Shown here piece by piece: positions 25,453 to 33,900 of a stretch of DNA of 64,000 nt; position 1 is the first letter of the stretch, and each line of letters starts with the position of its first letter. Under the pieces are notes generated by a model. It was given only the letters and a program-made list of their open reading frames with translations. It was not told the DNA's origin and did no database searches. Source of the stretch: Rubripirellula amarantea (GTDB lineage Bacteria > Planctomycetota > Planctomycetia > Pirellulales > Pirellulaceae); the NCBI RefSeq assembly GCF_007859865.1, contig NZ_SJPI01000003.1, positions 124,001 through 188,000 of the forward strand, in the 5' to 3' direction. A program made the translations under genes and the position numbers.

Positions 25453-26507
25453 CGGATGCAACGCCTGAAATTGAAGTCAAGCGTGAGATGACGAATTGGT
25501 CGACCTTGATCGGCCACGGAAAAATCCAACGTTGGTTCAACGCTGCACTCAACAATGGACGCTTGGCTGGCAGTTTCCTGATCGTGGGCTCACCGGGCAT
25601 CGGAAAGCGCACCGTAGCGACGTTACTCGCTCGCACGTTGCTATGCCAAAAGAGTGATCCGCAGGCGATGAATCCCTGCGGTGTCTGTCCGTCGTGTCAA
25701 CAAGTCATCGCCGGCACTCACCCCGACGTTGTCCGCGCAAAAAAGCCCGATGGTAAATCGTTGATTCCGCTGGAAACTCTCATCGGTCCTCCCGAAGCTC
25801 GCATGCAAGAAGGCTTTTGCCGCGACCTGAGATTGCGACCGAGCGTGGGCACCCGCAAGGTTGCCATCCTAGAAGACGCCGACTTCTTGAATGAAGAGGG
25901 CGCCAATTGCCTGCTGAAAACTTTGGAAGAACCGCCGTCGGGCGCCGTCGTGATCCTGATCGGCACCAGTGAACAGAAACAATTGCCCACCATTCGGTCA
26001 CGATGCCAAATCTTGCGACTCGGGCCGCTTTCCGATAGCGACGCCAAAGAACTGCTCCGACAACATCACCAAATTGAAGCTAGTGATCGAGACATTAGTG
26101 CAGCGTTGGAGATTGCCGGTGGTGACATTCACGTTGCCGCAAGGTTACTAGGCGGCGAAAGAGATGAAACTCGCGGAGCGATCGAGTCACAGATTTCGAC
26201 ACCTTATCCCGACCCTATTGCACTTTCGCGAGTCATCACCAAGGCTGTTGATGGAGCGGGCAAAGACGCTTCGAAACGCCGGGCGGCAATGCGTGATATC
26301 TTTTCGATCTGCATTCAGCACTATCGGCGTGAGTTGCGAGCCGAGGCGATGCAGGGCCATGGCACCGACGAAACACTGGCGCGACTTGATCGTAGCGTTC
26401 GTGCGATTCGAGAAGTCGACCGCAGCGCCAATCAAGCCAGCTTGATTGAATGCTTTGCTACGGATATCGCGTCCGCTACGACAGGTGACCGCGGCGAAAT
26501 TGGTTAG
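25449..26507 (+). CDS. holB: DNA polymerase III delta' subunit
   Basis: Clamp-loader subunit of 352 aa. The AAA+ domain has Walker A VGSPGIGKRT, a four-Cys zinc module (LLCQ, NPCGVCPSCQ), KVAILEDADFLNEEGANCLLKTLEEPP (Walker B and sensor region) and the SRC motif in TIRSRCQILRL. The C-terminal collar part is helical. The GTG at 25449 overlaps the rpiB stop by 4 bp. Unlike E. coli delta', the P-loop looks intact. Its operon with rpiB and the Sua5 fusion ends here, with 30 bp to the next gene. Confidence 0.92.
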   Translation: MTDATPEIEVKREMTNWSTLIGHGKIQRWFNAALNNGRLAGSFLIVGSPGIGKRTVATLLARTLLCQKSDPQAMNPCGVCPSCQQVIAGTHPDVVRAKKPDGKSLIPLETLIGPPEARMQEGFCRDLRLRPSVGTRKVAILEDADFLNEEGANCLLKTLEEPPSGAVVILIGTSEQKQLPTIRSRCQILRLGPLSDSDAKELLRQHHQIEASDRDISAALEIAGGDIHVAARLLGGERDETRGAIESQISTPYPDPIALSRVITKAVDGAGKDASKRRAAMRDIFSICIQHYRRELRAEAMQGHGTDETLARLDRSVRAIREVDRSANQASLIECFATDIASATTGDRGEIG

Positions 26508-26537
26508 ATCGTTTTACACTTTCAATAGAGACACTTC

Positions 26538-27617
26538 ATGGATGACGCATCCCTTCAGTTCTTCAAGCAAGCCATTCAAACGCCCAGTCCATCCGGGTAC
26601 GAAGAGCGCATTCAGAATTTAGTTCGTGACTACATCACACCGCACGCCGAATCGGTTCGCACCGACGTTCACGGCAATCTGATCGCGTCCATTGGAGATG
26701 ACCAAGCACCGCGGCTGATGTATGCAGGTCATTGTGATCAGATTGGGATGTTGGTTTGCCACATCGACGAACTTGGATTTATCTACGCGCAAACGATCGG
26801 CGGCTGGGATCCGCAGCAACTGATCGGTCAAGCCATGACAATCTGGACCGAAAAAGGCCCCGTCCCCGCAGTGATAAGCCGCAAACCGATTCACTTGCTC
26901 GATTCGAAAGAGCGCGAGCGAGTCGTCGACCTGAAAGAGCTTTGGCTTGATATTGGTGCAACCGACCAAGCCACCGCCAAGGCTCACGTGGAGATCGGTG
27001 ATCCCGTCACGCTCGATTTGAAGTATCGCGAATTATTGGGTGATCGCGTCACGGGGCCGGGCATGGATAACAAGACTGGCATGTGGACGGTCATCGAGGC
27101 ACTCCGACGTGCATCGGCCTCTTCGAAGCGAGGATCGGAACTGCGATGCCACCTGCACAGTGTCGCAACGGTCCAAGAAGAAATTGGACTGCGTGGAGCC
27201 AAAACGTCGGCCGGCAGTATCAATCCGGATGTAGCCATCGCCGTCGACGTCACCCATGCATCGGATTGCCCGACCATCGATAAGAACTCGCAAGGCGACA
27301 TCTCGGTTGGTGGTGGACCCGTCATTTTCCGTGGCCCCAATATCAATCGCAAGGTGGCCGCAAGATTAATCGAGCTGTGCCAACAACACTCGATTGACTA
27401 CCAGGTTGCCGCCGTCGGTCGGGCGACCCCCAACGATGCCAACGTGCTGCAGATTCATGGCGGCGGTGTCGCCACCGGTTTGGTCGCGGTACCGAATCGC
27501 TACATGCACTCCGCCGTGGAAGTCGTCTCACTTGGCGATATCGATAAGGTTGCAGAATTGCTTTCGCTGTTCGCCCAATCCCTTTCGGCGGATGATGACT
27601 TCGTCCCCAGCACCTAG
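26538..27617 (+). CDS. M42-family metallo-aminopeptidase
   Basis: A cytosolic di-metal aminopeptidase (glutamyl aminopeptidase/FrvX/TET type) of 359 aa. Metal ligands and catalytic residues are visible in order: YAGHCDQIG (His), GPGMDNKTGMW (bridging Asp), VQEEIGLRGA (catalytic Glu and ligand Glu), VDVTHASD (ligand Asp) and NRYMHSAVEVV (ligand His). The N-terminal TPSPSGYEERI is typical. These enzymes trim peptides as large oligomers. It follows holB by 30 bp on the same strand and may share its transcript. A hairpin follows the stop. Confidence 0.93.
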   Translation: MDDASLQFFKQAIQTPSPSGYEERIQNLVRDYITPHAESVRTDVHGNLIASIGDDQAPRLMYAGHCDQIGMLVCHIDELGFIYAQTIGGWDPQQLIGQAMTIWTEKGPVPAVISRKPIHLLDSKERERVVDLKELWLDIGATDQATAKAHVEIGDPVTLDLKYRELLGDRVTGPGMDNKTGMWTVIEALRRASASSKRGSELRCHLHSVATVQEEIGLRGAKTSAGSINPDVAIAVDVTHASDCPTIDKNSQGDISVGGGPVIFRGPNINRKVAARLIELCQQHSIDYQVAAVGRATPNDANVLQIHGGGVATGLVAVPNRYMHSAVEVVSLGDIDKVAELLSLFAQSLSADDDFVPST

Positions 27618-27629
27618 ACGCAGCAATCA

Positions 27630-27651
27630 CTTCCAGGGCTGTGGCTGGAAG
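27630..27651. terminator. hairpin between convergent genes
   Basis: CTTCCAG at 27630-27636 and CTGGAAG at 27645-27651 form a perfect 7-bp stem with an 8-base loop. It lies 12 bp after the M42 stop and 34 bp before the end of the convergent gene. No T-tract follows, so factor-independent termination is uncertain. Confidence 0.4.
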
Positions 27652-27685
27652 ACTTATAAAGTGAAACGTGGGCGTTGAACTTGGA

Positions 27686-28951
27686 CTACGTCAACAACGA
27701 CATTGGGTCGTCCTCAGGTCTCACATAACGGTCAATCTCACTAAGCGACGGTAGCCCGGCGGCACTCAGGATCTTTTCCATCGCCGCACGTCGCTGCTTG
27801 TCATCAAGCGGTCCAGCCGCTGGTGGCTGGTCGCTTTCTGGCTGGTTGAACAATCCGTCGGTCGAAAACTTCGCGGCAACTTTTCGTTCGATAAGTTTGA
27901 ACAGCAAGATGGTTGCAATCACGACCATCGCGATCGTTATTCCGACTGCCTGCCAGTTTCCGGACACCGCTCCAAAGAGCACAATTGGCGCGCATAAGAC
28001 CATCAACAAACATCCCGTCGCCTGCATCGCGGTCCGTTTAAGTTTGCCACCAATCGCATCAAAGACCGCGGCCGGATCAATCCGCTTGGTCGACAACAAC
28101 GAAGGCATGATACGAGCAAGCGCTTGCGCGTCCGTCATCGGCACTCCCATTGGACCGCTGGCGGCGCAATGGTCTTCGTATCCGTTTTCAGCCCAAATGA
28201 CCTTGTAGTCTTCCCAATGCGATTGCGTTTTTTCGATCTGTTGGCGCAGTGAATGACCACCCCAGATGCCGACTTCGCCGCGCATTGAATCTACCCACAT
28301 GCCTTCGGTAACGACGCATTCCTCAGGCACGTCCGCCGGCGGCAGACTCATCAAGACATCGATAGCGTCGGCGTCATTGCAGATCAAATCCATACTGATC
28401 TGATCGATCCAACGGTGATCCACTACACCGCCATCGTCAAACACTGATACCCATGCGCGTTCTTCGTCGTAGTCGTACGCATCAATCGCTTCAACTTCGC
28501 TTTCGGAATCGTAGTTGGTGATCACTTCGGCGATGGAAGACCAACGACCATCGACTTCCTCGTCTTCATAGATAGCGACCACGTGACCATTTTCATTCTC
28601 TCCAACCGCTGACCAAATGTCATTTTGCCCGCCCGAGGCATAGCGAAACTCGTAACCAGGCCACGATGTTTGCAGCAGTCGTTCATAGAGCCTTTGCACT
28701 CGAGGTATAGAAATCGAGTCGGGATTATCCAACCAAGTTACATTCTTGCGATCGAAATCGACGACGATCGCCGAATCAAAATCGCCGTCTTCACCGACCG
28801 CGCCCTCTTCCGCAATTCCCCTGCGAGCCCATGCTGCAAAGGCATCAGGCCCCCACAACAACTCGCGGTTGGTGATGGGAACGATGACCGTGTCGTAATA
28901 GCACTCGGTGTGCCCGTCTTGGATCAACACATTCAATGATGCGTGACTCAT
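27686..28951 (-). CDS. hypothetical protein with two membrane segments
   Basis: A 421-aa protein of no recognised family. The first 300 residues are acidic and soluble, with many Asp/Glu/Trp (WGPDAFAAWARRGI, VAIYEDEEVDGRW). Two adjacent hydrophobic segments lie near 318-355 (TGCLLMVLCAPIVLFG and GITIAMVVIATILLFKLI). The C-terminal tail is polar and ends with a helical SAAGLPSLSEIDRY motif. There is no signal peptide. The ATG at 28951 is the first in frame. It is convergent with the M42 gene and lies downstream of the cytochrome gene on the same strand. Confidence 0.6.
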   Translation of the reverse strand: MSHASLNVLIQDGHTECYYDTVIVPITNRELLWGPDAFAAWARRGIAEEGAVGEDGDFDSAIVVDFDRKNVTWLDNPDSISIPRVQRLYERLLQTSWPGYEFRYASGGQNDIWSAVGENENGHVVAIYEDEEVDGRWSSIAEVITNYDSESEVEAIDAYDYDEERAWVSVFDDGGVVDHRWIDQISMDLICNDADAIDVLMSLPPADVPEECVVTEGMWVDSMRGEVGIWGGHSLRQQIEKTQSHWEDYKVIWAENGYEDHCAASGPMGVPMTDAQALARIMPSLLSTKRIDPAAVFDAIGGKLKRTAMQATGCLLMVLCAPIVLFGAVSGNWQAVGITIAMVVIATILLFKLIERKVAAKFSTDGLFNQPESDQPPAAGPLDDKQRRAAMEKILSAAGLPSLSEIDRYVRPEDDPMSLLT

Positions 28952-29048
28952 GGGTTCCTCTCCTGCAAAGGCGATTCACAACACAGCGAACCAACTGTCG
29001 AAATGATACATGAACATCGACTCTTGATGCGGCCACCGCACCTAGTCG

Positions 29049-31355
29049 TTACTCGTCGAGTTTTTCCTTCAACAGGTCGCGAGCTTGAATAAATTCAGGA
29101 ACATCGGGTGCTAACTCAACAGCACGATTGAGTGACTCAAGTGCTGCGTCCATTTGTCCCGCTAAGTACAAAGCCAAGCCATACCGATACTGCAGCGAAG
29201 GGTTGTCAGGTGCTAGCTTCGAATCGCGAGCTAACAACGGCAGCTCTTCGGCCCGCAGTTGCTTCGCTCGCTGGACCATCACCTGAGCCTGAGATTCACT
29301 TTGCCGTGGCGCAAGATTCTCCAGCAATGCGGCAAGGTTCGTTCGACCACCTGCCATATGAGGCTCCACACGGATGGCAGTCTGATATGACGTGATCGCC
29401 TGAGAATAGTTACCACGTTGCTCTTCAATCATCGCCCAAGCCAGATGCGAGCCAGAGCGATCCGAAGACATTTCCAACGACTCCTTCAAGTCACTATCGA
29501 TCACCCGGTCAGCGACCAACTTGTCATTCCCGCTCAACGCCCCGTAGATACCACGATTGACAATCGCCTGAGCCGCAGCGATACGGACCAAAATGATGTC
29601 ATCACGCAGTGCTTCCAGCAGCACCGAAACCGTTTGCGAAGAACCTGAACTCGCCAACACGTCGATTGCCGATGCACGAACCAAGGGGTCATCACCCGCA
29701 TTGCGAATTGTGTCGACGATCGCGTCCGTTAGCTCCATTCGCTGCCCGAGCCCCTGTGCCACTTCACTGAGCATTGAAGCACGAGCGATGTTTGGCACCG
29801 CCGAGTCACCTGATGGAGTGGAAAGCGCGGCCGTTAACATATCAGCCAAACTGCCTGGCTCACCATTTCGAAACGCGACAATCGTTTCGGCGAAATGCTT
29901 GGGCGTCTTTCGATCTTTGCCATACCAAGTTTCGCAAGCCTCATCACACCACGCGTCCGTCGCCGCGATCGCGTTTGCAATCGACTCGTTGCCCGCCTTC
30001 GCTCGAGCCAGCCAATCGGCATATTCTTTTCCAGCCAGCGATTGCTTTGTTTTCTCGTCGAGATTCTTCAGTTGGTCTTCAACGTGACAACTGCTGCAGG
30101 CATTCGGTGTTCCCAACTTGACCGACAAATCCGGTCGAGGCACGCGTAAGCTATGGTCACGTCGCTTGTCGATGGCCATGTAGGTCGTGTGCGGCATGTG
30201 GCAGTTGACACACTTGGCTCCTTCGGTCCCGACCGCATGATGATGGTGCGACGGCACGTCATACTTTCCGGCGGCGTGTTGATGACACGAAGTGCATGTC
30301 TCGTTGCCCTTATGCTTCAGTTCCAGCGAATGGGGATCATGACAATCAGTGCAACGGATTCCCTGGTGGTACATCCGGCTCTGGATAAACGATCCATAGA
30401 CGTACACTTCATCCTTGATTTGACCGTCGGCATGGTACGTCGCATCTCGCATCACTTCGAGCTGATAGTGATTGCAAAACTGTTCCCCCGCCTGGAAGGT
30501 ATCGTTGAGTTCGCTTCGACGACTGTGGCAAGGAGCGCACGTTTGCAGTTGTGGTTCCGGATCATCACCCTTGAGCTTGGCGAGTCCATACCCAAGGTGT
30601 CGGTCCCAGAAAAGTGACTTGCGATTAGCCAATTCGATATGCAGACTGCCGGGGCCGTGGCAAGCTTCGCAGCTAACGTCGATTTCGGAAAACGTCGTGT
30701 GGTAGACGTTTTTCTTAGGATCAAAGTTCGTCTTCAAGTCCGTGGAATGACAAACCGCACACATGGTTTGCCAACGCTGAGCGATGCCAGTCCAATGCAA
30801 TGGATCGTCCGGAAGCAGCTTGTCATCGACATCGGGCGGCCTCAAATAAAACCACTTCTTGTCAATTGCATCCCAGCTAATTCGAAGCACTTGCAGTCGA
30901 CCAATCTCGTGAGCCTGCATTGATGGTTCTCGATCAAATTCGACCATGTACTGTTGCAGCGGATGAACACCGAACACGTACTTGATTTCGAAATCCTGCA
31001 TGTTGCCATCGGGCCCATCGGTGTGAACCATGAACTTATCGCCATCACGAAACATTCGGCTAACCATTCCGTCATGTTCGATTGTTGCATCTTCAAAGTC
31101 GCCGAGGACCGTTTCGTCAGTCGCAAGGTCCATCGCTTTATCATGATGCGACCCGATGAAACGTTCGGTTTCTGATTGGTGGCATGCTGTGCAGTTCTCT
31201 CGACCGACATACGTGGCGGAAACGTCTGGCGGAACCGATCGCAAATAGTCTGCTGCGACAATGCCAACAACAAGAATTGCCAGCGCAGCAGCAATCATGG
31301 CAGGGCGAGGCGGCCACTTGGCAAACGGGGCACGAGAAGGATCAGGGTTCGTCAA
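29049..31355 (-). CDS. octaheme cytochrome c with HEAT and TPR repeats
   Basis: A 768-aa exported electron-transfer protein. An N-terminal membrane anchor (about residues 19-36) precedes eight CxxCH heme sites: CTACH near 55, then CAVCH, CEACH, CAPCH, CTDCH, CTSCH, CVNCH and CSSCH between about 198 and 421. The region after about residue 450 has HEAT-like helices (ARASMLSEVAQGLG, VRIAAAQAIVNRG) and TPR repeats to the end (AWAMIEEQRGNYSQAITSYQ, YRYGLALYLAGQMDAALESL). Multiheme proteins with TPR tails are frequent in planctomycetes; their redox partner is usually unknown. The start is a TTG at 31355, 2 bp after the stop of the small secreted protein upstream. Confidence 0.88.
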   Translation of the reverse strand: MTNPDPSRAPFAKWPPRPAMIAAALAILVVGIVAADYLRSVPPDVSATYVGRENCTACHQSETERFIGSHHDKAMDLATDETVLGDFEDATIEHDGMVSRMFRDGDKFMVHTDGPDGNMQDFEIKYVFGVHPLQQYMVEFDREPSMQAHEIGRLQVLRISWDAIDKKWFYLRPPDVDDKLLPDDPLHWTGIAQRWQTMCAVCHSTDLKTNFDPKKNVYHTTFSEIDVSCEACHGPGSLHIELANRKSLFWDRHLGYGLAKLKGDDPEPQLQTCAPCHSRRSELNDTFQAGEQFCNHYQLEVMRDATYHADGQIKDEVYVYGSFIQSRMYHQGIRCTDCHDPHSLELKHKGNETCTSCHQHAAGKYDVPSHHHHAVGTEGAKCVNCHMPHTTYMAIDKRRDHSLRVPRPDLSVKLGTPNACSSCHVEDQLKNLDEKTKQSLAGKEYADWLARAKAGNESIANAIAATDAWCDEACETWYGKDRKTPKHFAETIVAFRNGEPGSLADMLTAALSTPSGDSAVPNIARASMLSEVAQGLGQRMELTDAIVDTIRNAGDDPLVRASAIDVLASSGSSQTVSVLLEALRDDIILVRIAAAQAIVNRGIYGALSGNDKLVADRVIDSDLKESLEMSSDRSGSHLAWAMIEEQRGNYSQAITSYQTAIRVEPHMAGGRTNLAALLENLAPRQSESQAQVMVQRAKQLRAEELPLLARDSKLAPDNPSLQYRYGLALYLAGQMDAALESLNRAVELAPDVPEFIQARDLLKEKLDE

Positions 31356-31357
31356 GG

Positions 31358-31969
31358 CTACGGCGATTCATTGAGTGTCGGAGTCAATTCGACAGGCAAT
31401 AGCAGGGTCGCAGCCCGTTGCCGCATCAGTTCCACCAGTTGCCGATCATCGTTGCTGCCCAGAGCACTGAGAACTCTTGCCGCTTTCAACAAACTTTCCG
31501 CTGCCCAGGCACGCTGGTCCGCCCCAGAATACTGGTCCGCCCCAGAATACTGGTCCGCGTCAGAATACTGTTCTGCGTCAGAATACTGATTCGAGCCAGC
31601 GTGTTGGTCCGATGGATCCGTACTCGAAGGCATCTTTGCTTGGGGCGAACGTCGGTGACCAAGAGCGCCGATTGGTTTCGCACCCTCGTCGAGCACACTG
31701 CCTTTGAGCACACTGCCGCGGGCCTCGATCAGTCCCAATACGTCTTCGAGAATTCCATCGGCAGATTGCTTTGGCTTCTTACCTTCCAGAGTATCTCGAA
31801 TCTGCTTTTGTGTCGCTGTGTCGGCTGGCTCCACTTCGATCACTTCTGGTTCTTGCCCGGGAAGTTGGTTTGGAACTTCGATTCTCAAATCTGGCGGGTC
31901 TGCTGCGACGGAGCGGATTGCGCCCCCGAGAAGCAAGATCGCAGTGAGGGCGAACGTGAAATATTTCAT
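31358..31969 (-). CDS. small secreted protein with a pentapeptide tandem repeat
   Basis: A 203-aa protein with a clear signal peptide (MKYFTFALTAILLLGG, cleavage near VAA-DPP). It has an acidic, Pro-rich middle and a short repeat of QYSDA/QYSGA pentapeptides (about residues 127-152) encoded by 15-bp DNA repeats. The C-terminal helix (AAESLLKAARVLSALG) is followed by LLLPVEL. No family is recognised. It is in one operon with the octaheme cytochrome, 2 bp upstream, and may be its exported partner or assembly factor. This is inference from position only. Confidence 0.65.
   Translation of the reverse strand: MKYFTFALTAILLLGGAIRSVAADPPDLRIEVPNQLPGQEPEVIEVEPADTATQKQIRDTLEGKKPKQSADGILEDVLGLIEARGSVLKGSVLDEGAKPIGALGHRRSPQAKMPSSTDPSDQHAGSNQYSDAEQYSDADQYSGADQYSGADQRAWAAESLLKAARVLSALGSNDDRQLVELMRQRAATLLLPVELTPTLNESP
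31514..31590. repeat. 15-bp tandem repeat inside a coding region
   Basis: About five 15-bp units related to CAGAATACTGGTCCG lie head to tail. Two neighbouring copies are identical and the others differ by a few bases. The unit is a multiple of three and keeps the frame, encoding QYSDA/QYSGA pentapeptides of the small secreted protein. Confidence 0.8.
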
Positions 31970-32114
31970 AGGGAAAAACGATTAAGGTCTGATTCAGCTG
32001 TGTACGTCAGTAGTCCTGATCCCCAGAATATACAGATTGGGTGCTGTGAGGGCTTGGGCACTTTGATTTCCAAGACTTCTGTAGAAGATCCGCAAGAAAG
32101 GGTGACGCAAAACC

Positions 32115-32675
32115 ATGCAAAATTATTGCCACCAGACTCCGATGGGCGAAATGGTTTCCAGTTGGACCGATGCGGGGTTGCTAAAACTTCAATGGGTTAG
32201 CGAGCGTCCCAACACGGACCAATCCTCCAGCAACACAAATACCGCGTTGGCGACGGCACCTTCCGGCTGCGCTGCATCGTTTGATGAATTGCTGGGTCAG
32301 TACTTTCTCACCGGGCAAGCCGATTTCACCGAAATTTTTGTCGACCCGACCGGCTGGACGCCTCTAAGCCGACGGATCTACGACGCGTGCCGCCAAATTG
32401 AATCGGGTACAACGGCAACCTACGGACAACTCGCCGCATCGGTCGGAAACCCATCAGCCAGCCGTGCAGTGGGAGCCGCCATGGCTCGTAATCGCGTGTT
32501 GTTGGTGATTCCCTGTCACCGCGTGATCGCGTCGGACGGCAAATTACGCGGCTTCAGTGCACCGGGCGGATTAGTGACAAAACAAAGGCTGCTCGACCTG
32601 GAATCTAACAATCAGTGCAATAGTCAAAGCTTGCCCTTGTTTGATCATGCTTTGGAAAGCTCAACCAGCGATTGA
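32115..32675 (+). CDS. ogt: methylated-DNA--protein-cysteine methyltransferase
   Basis: DNA repair protein that takes alkyl groups from O6-methylguanine onto a Cys. The C-terminal domain is typical: YGQLAASVGNPSASRAVGAAMARN (helix-turn-helix), VIPCHRVIASDGKLRGF (active-site PCHR near residue 137) and GLVTKQRLLDLE. The N-terminal ribonuclease-H-like part is poorly conserved, as usual. The length of 186 aa and the ATG at 32115 fit Ogt. There is no AdaA-type regulator domain. It stands alone, convergent with the Kelch gene, and short tandem repeats follow its stop. Confidence 0.93.
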   Translation: MQNYCHQTPMGEMVSSWTDAGLLKLQWVSERPNTDQSSSNTNTALATAPSGCAASFDELLGQYFLTGQADFTEIFVDPTGWTPLSRRIYDACRQIESGTTATYGQLAASVGNPSASRAVGAAMARNRVLLVIPCHRVIASDGKLRGFSAPGGLVTKQRLLDLESNNQCNSQSLPLFDHALESSTSD

Positions 32676-32684
32676 GTGAATTCG

Positions 32685-32738
32685 AAGCTTCGCCTTAGGA
32701 CCAAGCTTCGCCTAAGGACTAAGCTTCGCCGATTAGTA
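32685..32738. repeat. 18-bp tandem repeat after ogt
   Basis: AAGCTTCGCCTTAGGACC, AAGCTTCGCCTAAGGACT and a partial AAGCTTCGCCGATTAG lie head to tail from 10 bp after the ogt stop. The repeat is seen directly. No hairpin-plus-T-tract terminator is visible there. Confidence 0.7.
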
Positions 32739-32778
32739 ACTCTATAGCTTGGCCGGCTTATCGCGTCCCGTCACTTGG

Positions 32779-33810
32779 TCACTCCGAGCCTTCGTTAGCT
32801 TCGGAGTTGAGCTCTAGCATTTCCGTGCTGTCGAGTTCCGGGCCGCCGCCTCGACCACCGCTGCCGGCGCAGGTGTAAAGTGCGTCGTTCCAAACGATCA
32901 CGCCGGTCCCATGTCGGCCAACTGCGAATTTAGAATCCGTCGACCACTGGTTCGTGACGGTATCGAGTCGTTGCACTTCGGCATGAGCTTCGCGCTGGAT
33001 CGTACTTTCGCCGCCCGCCACGAAAAAATCGCGACCGATGGCGAACGAGAAGCATCCGGCACGTGGTATCGGCAAATTGCTTTGCTCATCCAAAGTATTC
33101 CAAGTTCCTGTCTGAAGATCGTAAACATCAACTTCTGGGATCGTCAAATCAAAGACTTGCTTGGTGACACCGGACGACCTTCGACCGCCAGCAACGTAGA
33201 GCTTGTCTTCAATGAACGCGCACTGGAAATGATCGCGGGCACGCGGCGCATCGGCGAGCGATTCCCACGTTTGAGTCTTCAGATCGAGTCGATCGAGCCA
33301 AGTCACCCAACCGTCCCAGTGACCGTTCTGGATTCCGGACACAAGATACAGGTCATCACCGTGGACCGCCGCACCGGCTCCGCCTCGTCGTCGATCCTCA
33401 GGTATCTCTGCGCCCCATTTCCATTGGTCCAGCTTGGGATCATAGATCAACACTTTGTCCAAAGCATTCTCTTTTGGATAGTTCCCCGTCATGGCACCGA
33501 CAACCAAAATCTGATGGTTGTAAACCACGGGTTGGAAGTGGTGAATTTCGACCGGTGATCGAGCACCCTGAGTCCACGTTCGGGTTTTGGGATCATAGAT
33601 GTCAACCGGTTTCACTCCGCGCCCGCCGAGCAAGAAAAACCGATCGTCACATTCAATGAACGCTGCTTCATGTCGCGCTTGCGGATCACCGATGGTGTCC
33701 AACAATTCCCACTGACGCGTTTCTTGGGCTTCAACCCCATTGCCTGCGAACGTCGTGCAGATGGCAGCAACCATCACGCACCGCAACCATCGATTCACGA
33801 AATCTAACAT
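32779..33810 (-). CDS. secreted Kelch-repeat protein
   Basis: A 343-aa beta-propeller. A signal peptide (VMVAAICTTFAGNGVEAQ) precedes about five Kelch repeats with the paired Gly and spaced Trp/Tyr pattern (FFLLGGRGVKPVDIYDPKTRTW, LYVAGGRRSSG, FFVAGGESTIQ, DALYTCAGSGGRGGG). Such propellers bind sugars or proteins, or carry galactose-oxidase-like chemistry; no copper-site pattern is evident here. The ATG at 33810 is preferred over a TTG one codon earlier. It lies 90 bp downstream of the glycoside hydrolase gene on the same strand and may be co-transcribed with it. Confidence 0.85.
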   Translation of the reverse strand: MLDFVNRWLRCVMVAAICTTFAGNGVEAQETRQWELLDTIGDPQARHEAAFIECDDRFFLLGGRGVKPVDIYDPKTRTWTQGARSPVEIHHFQPVVYNHQILVVGAMTGNYPKENALDKVLIYDPKLDQWKWGAEIPEDRRRGGAGAAVHGDDLYLVSGIQNGHWDGWVTWLDRLDLKTQTWESLADAPRARDHFQCAFIEDKLYVAGGRRSSGVTKQVFDLTIPEVDVYDLQTGTWNTLDEQSNLPIPRAGCFSFAIGRDFFVAGGESTIQREAHAEVQRLDTVTNQWSTDSKFAVGRHGTGVIVWNDALYTCAGSGGRGGGPELDSTEMLELNSEANEGSE

Positions 33811-33900
33811 CAACGGAGTACTCCCAATACATAAAGCAAAGCAAACCCGAGCAGCGACAATCGCGGCCCAAGCAAACTTCCAAGAACCATCTATTGCAAA

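Noticed and set aside
31418-32200. A 260-codon plus-strand frame over the small secreted protein gene
   Set aside because: It arises from the 15-bp repeats being open in another frame; the minus-strand protein has a proper signal peptide.
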